From Dehalococcoidia bacterium (GTDB lineage: Bacteria > Chloroflexota > Dehalococcoidia > Dehalococcoidales > JAUVZE01), in contig JAUVZE010000064.1 of assembly GCA_030602665.1 (NCBI GenBank), positions 1 to 6,423 of the forward strand: a stretch of 6,423 bases of DNA. The letters are read 5' to 3'. Both the position numbers and the translations under genes were made by a program. Positions 5,839 through 6,423 of this stretch are shown here, one piece after another. The notes below the pieces were generated by a model. The model searched no databases. It saw only the letters and a program-made list of their open reading frames with translations, and was not told the DNA's origin. Position 1 is the first letter of the stretch. Each line of letters starts with the position of its first letter.

Positions 5839-5986
5839 TTAGGCACTTGGGTTTACCGCGCGCCCAACAAAACAGTATTGCGCGAGTCTCGATGTCACGA
5901 ATCAAGAAGATAAAGGGGCGGTCAACGTTGAACTCAACAAGTTCCTCCGGCGGCATAGCTATCGGCATCACTACTGCAGTGGCAGC
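5839..5986 (-). pseudogene. Serpin C-terminal remnant with frameshift
   Basis: The minus strand reads AATAVVMPIAMPPEELVEF, then NVDRPFIFLIRDIETRAILF. This is the C-terminal end of a serpin (peptidase inhibitor family I4): the distal reactive-centre loop, then the strand pattern with the invariant PF-x-F-x-IRD. After ILF the open frame reads CWARGKPK, but dropping one T from the four-base T run (plus 5869-5872) gives ILFVGRAVNPSA and a stop (TAA at 5841-5839), matching the usual serpin ending GRVxNP. On the other side, an in-frame TAG (5989-5987) directly precedes the AATAVV, and no serpin-like sequence can be read further upstream in any minus frame. A full serpin is about 370-420 residues; only about 45 remain. 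It is therefore a decayed fragment. It lies on the strand opposite the kinase gene and has no start or ribosome site of its own. Confidence 0.72.
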
Positions 5987-6147
5987 CTATTGAGACGGTG
6001 CAGTAGAATATTCACCGGAGTGGTTTCCTAGCTGATCACTGTGGCTATGGGGCGGTTATATCGCTGAAAACGCGGCTAGACCCGGGCACGTAACAAAAGT
6101 CCATTTTGTGCAATCAAAGACCCTGATCGTCAGCCGCGCTAAAAGAA
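5987..6147. other. Non-coding stretch with inverted repeats
   Basis: I find no gene here in any frame; stops are frequent on the minus strand, where the serpin body should be. CGCGGCT (6071-6077) and AGCCGCG (6132-6138) form complementary arms enclosing a second pair, ACAAAA (6093-6098) and TTTTGT (6104-6109). AGACCC is repeated at 6078-6083 and 6119-6123 (as AGACCC starting at 6118). The rest of the region 5627-6147 has only the stem-loops and the serpin scrap listed separately. Confidence 0.3.
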
Positions 6148-6423
6148 CTAACCCTTCCTGCCCACCGGAATCACATAGAGAGGGATTTCATCCTCAGGCA
6201 TACTTATAATTTCTTTGACCCAGTCATCATGAAAAGCGCCAACTGTCACCATACCTAGATTGAGAGTAGCTGCTTGGAGGTAGATATTTTGGGCTGCGTG
6301 GCCTGCTTCCATGTGTACGTATCTCACACCCCTATCGCCATACTTCTTGGTTGTCCTCCCATAAACAGCGGCGATAATAATGTCTATCGCACCTTCCTTG
6401 ACCCAGACTTGGCTCAGTGCAGC
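6148..6423 (-). CDS. SagB/ThcOx-type nitroreductase-fold protein, N-terminus cut by window edge
   Basis: Ninety-one residues are readable from the window edge to TAG at 6150-6148. The segment RGVRYVHMEAGHAAQNIYLQ (31-50), then LNLGMVTVGAFHDDWVKEII and MPEDEIPLYVIPVG, is characteristic of the C-terminal half of the SagB/ThcOx branch of FMN-dependent nitroreductase-fold oxidoreductases. E39, H42 and N46 lie on the helix after the conserved Y-V-H-x-E-A-G-H motif, and the GAF.DD segment precedes the final strand. Members are usually about 200-260 residues when stand-alone, so over half is missing. In some clusters these enzymes oxidise azoline rings in modified peptides; stand-alone members have no assigned substrate. 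No YcaO cyclase is visible in the window. Confidence 0.87.
   Translation of the reverse strand, partial: AALSQVWVKEGAIDIIIAAVYGRTTKKYGDRGVRYVHMEAGHAAQNIYLQAATLNLGMVTVGAFHDDWVKEIISMPEDEIPLYVIPVGRKG

Noticed and set aside
6071..6138. Insertion sequence end
   Set aside because: Inverted arms are present, but there is no transposase fragment, no target-site duplication and no matching second end in the window.

Overview
The window reads as a piece of an anaerobic bacterial chromosome, most likely a Chloroflexota (Dehalococcoidia-like) lineage from a metagenome. That placement is an inference. It rests on the moderate base composition, GTG starts, the style of the cytoplasmic PAS/HisKA_3 kinase, the stand-alone Lrp/AsnC-type ligand-binding fragment, and the NHLP/Os1348-like domain, a type associated with Chloroflexi. 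There is no 16S or ribosomal protein gene to confirm it.

Left part (1-1242). On the minus strand is the N-terminal 140 residues of a thioredoxin-fold (AhpC/TSA-type) protein, cut by the window edge. Next come two broken genes facing each other: a plus-strand gene resembling an uncharacterised uracil-DNA-glycosylase-like family, and a minus-strand Lrp/AsnC ligand-binding-domain gene. Both lose their 3' ends at the same place (about 978-993), as expected from one deletion or an assembly join. Upstream of the Lrp fragment is a GC-rich leader that can fold in more than one way.

Middle minus-strand cluster (1243-3335). In transcription order this holds an initiator tRNA-Met(CAT), a small soluble protein (2909-3202), a formate/nitrite transporter family channel with a long C-terminal extension (1562-2863), and a 78-residue cysteine-rich protein (1243-1479). 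The channel tail and the small protein are the same domain: about 45 of 71 aligned residues are identical by hand alignment, and both end in QEKW. The domain resembles the NHLP/Os1348-like (LigA-like) helical fold. This channel plus detached copy of its tail is the most interesting thing in the window.

Right part, plus strand (3495-5626). A NarL/LuxR-type response regulator and a soluble two-PAS histidine kinase of the HisKA_3 class overlap by one base and form a complete two-component operon. The input and targets cannot be read from the sequence. The divergent position next to the channel cluster makes that cluster a candidate target only.

Right end (5627-6423). After the kinase come several inverted repeats, one of which looks like a terminator. 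Then comes the frameshifted C-terminal scrap of a serpin on the minus strand, and a short non-coding stretch with inverted repeats. Last is the C-terminal 91 residues of a SagB/ThcOx-type nitroreductase-fold protein, cut by the window edge. Three broken genes in 6.4 kb suggest a region that has lost sequence by deletion and decay.
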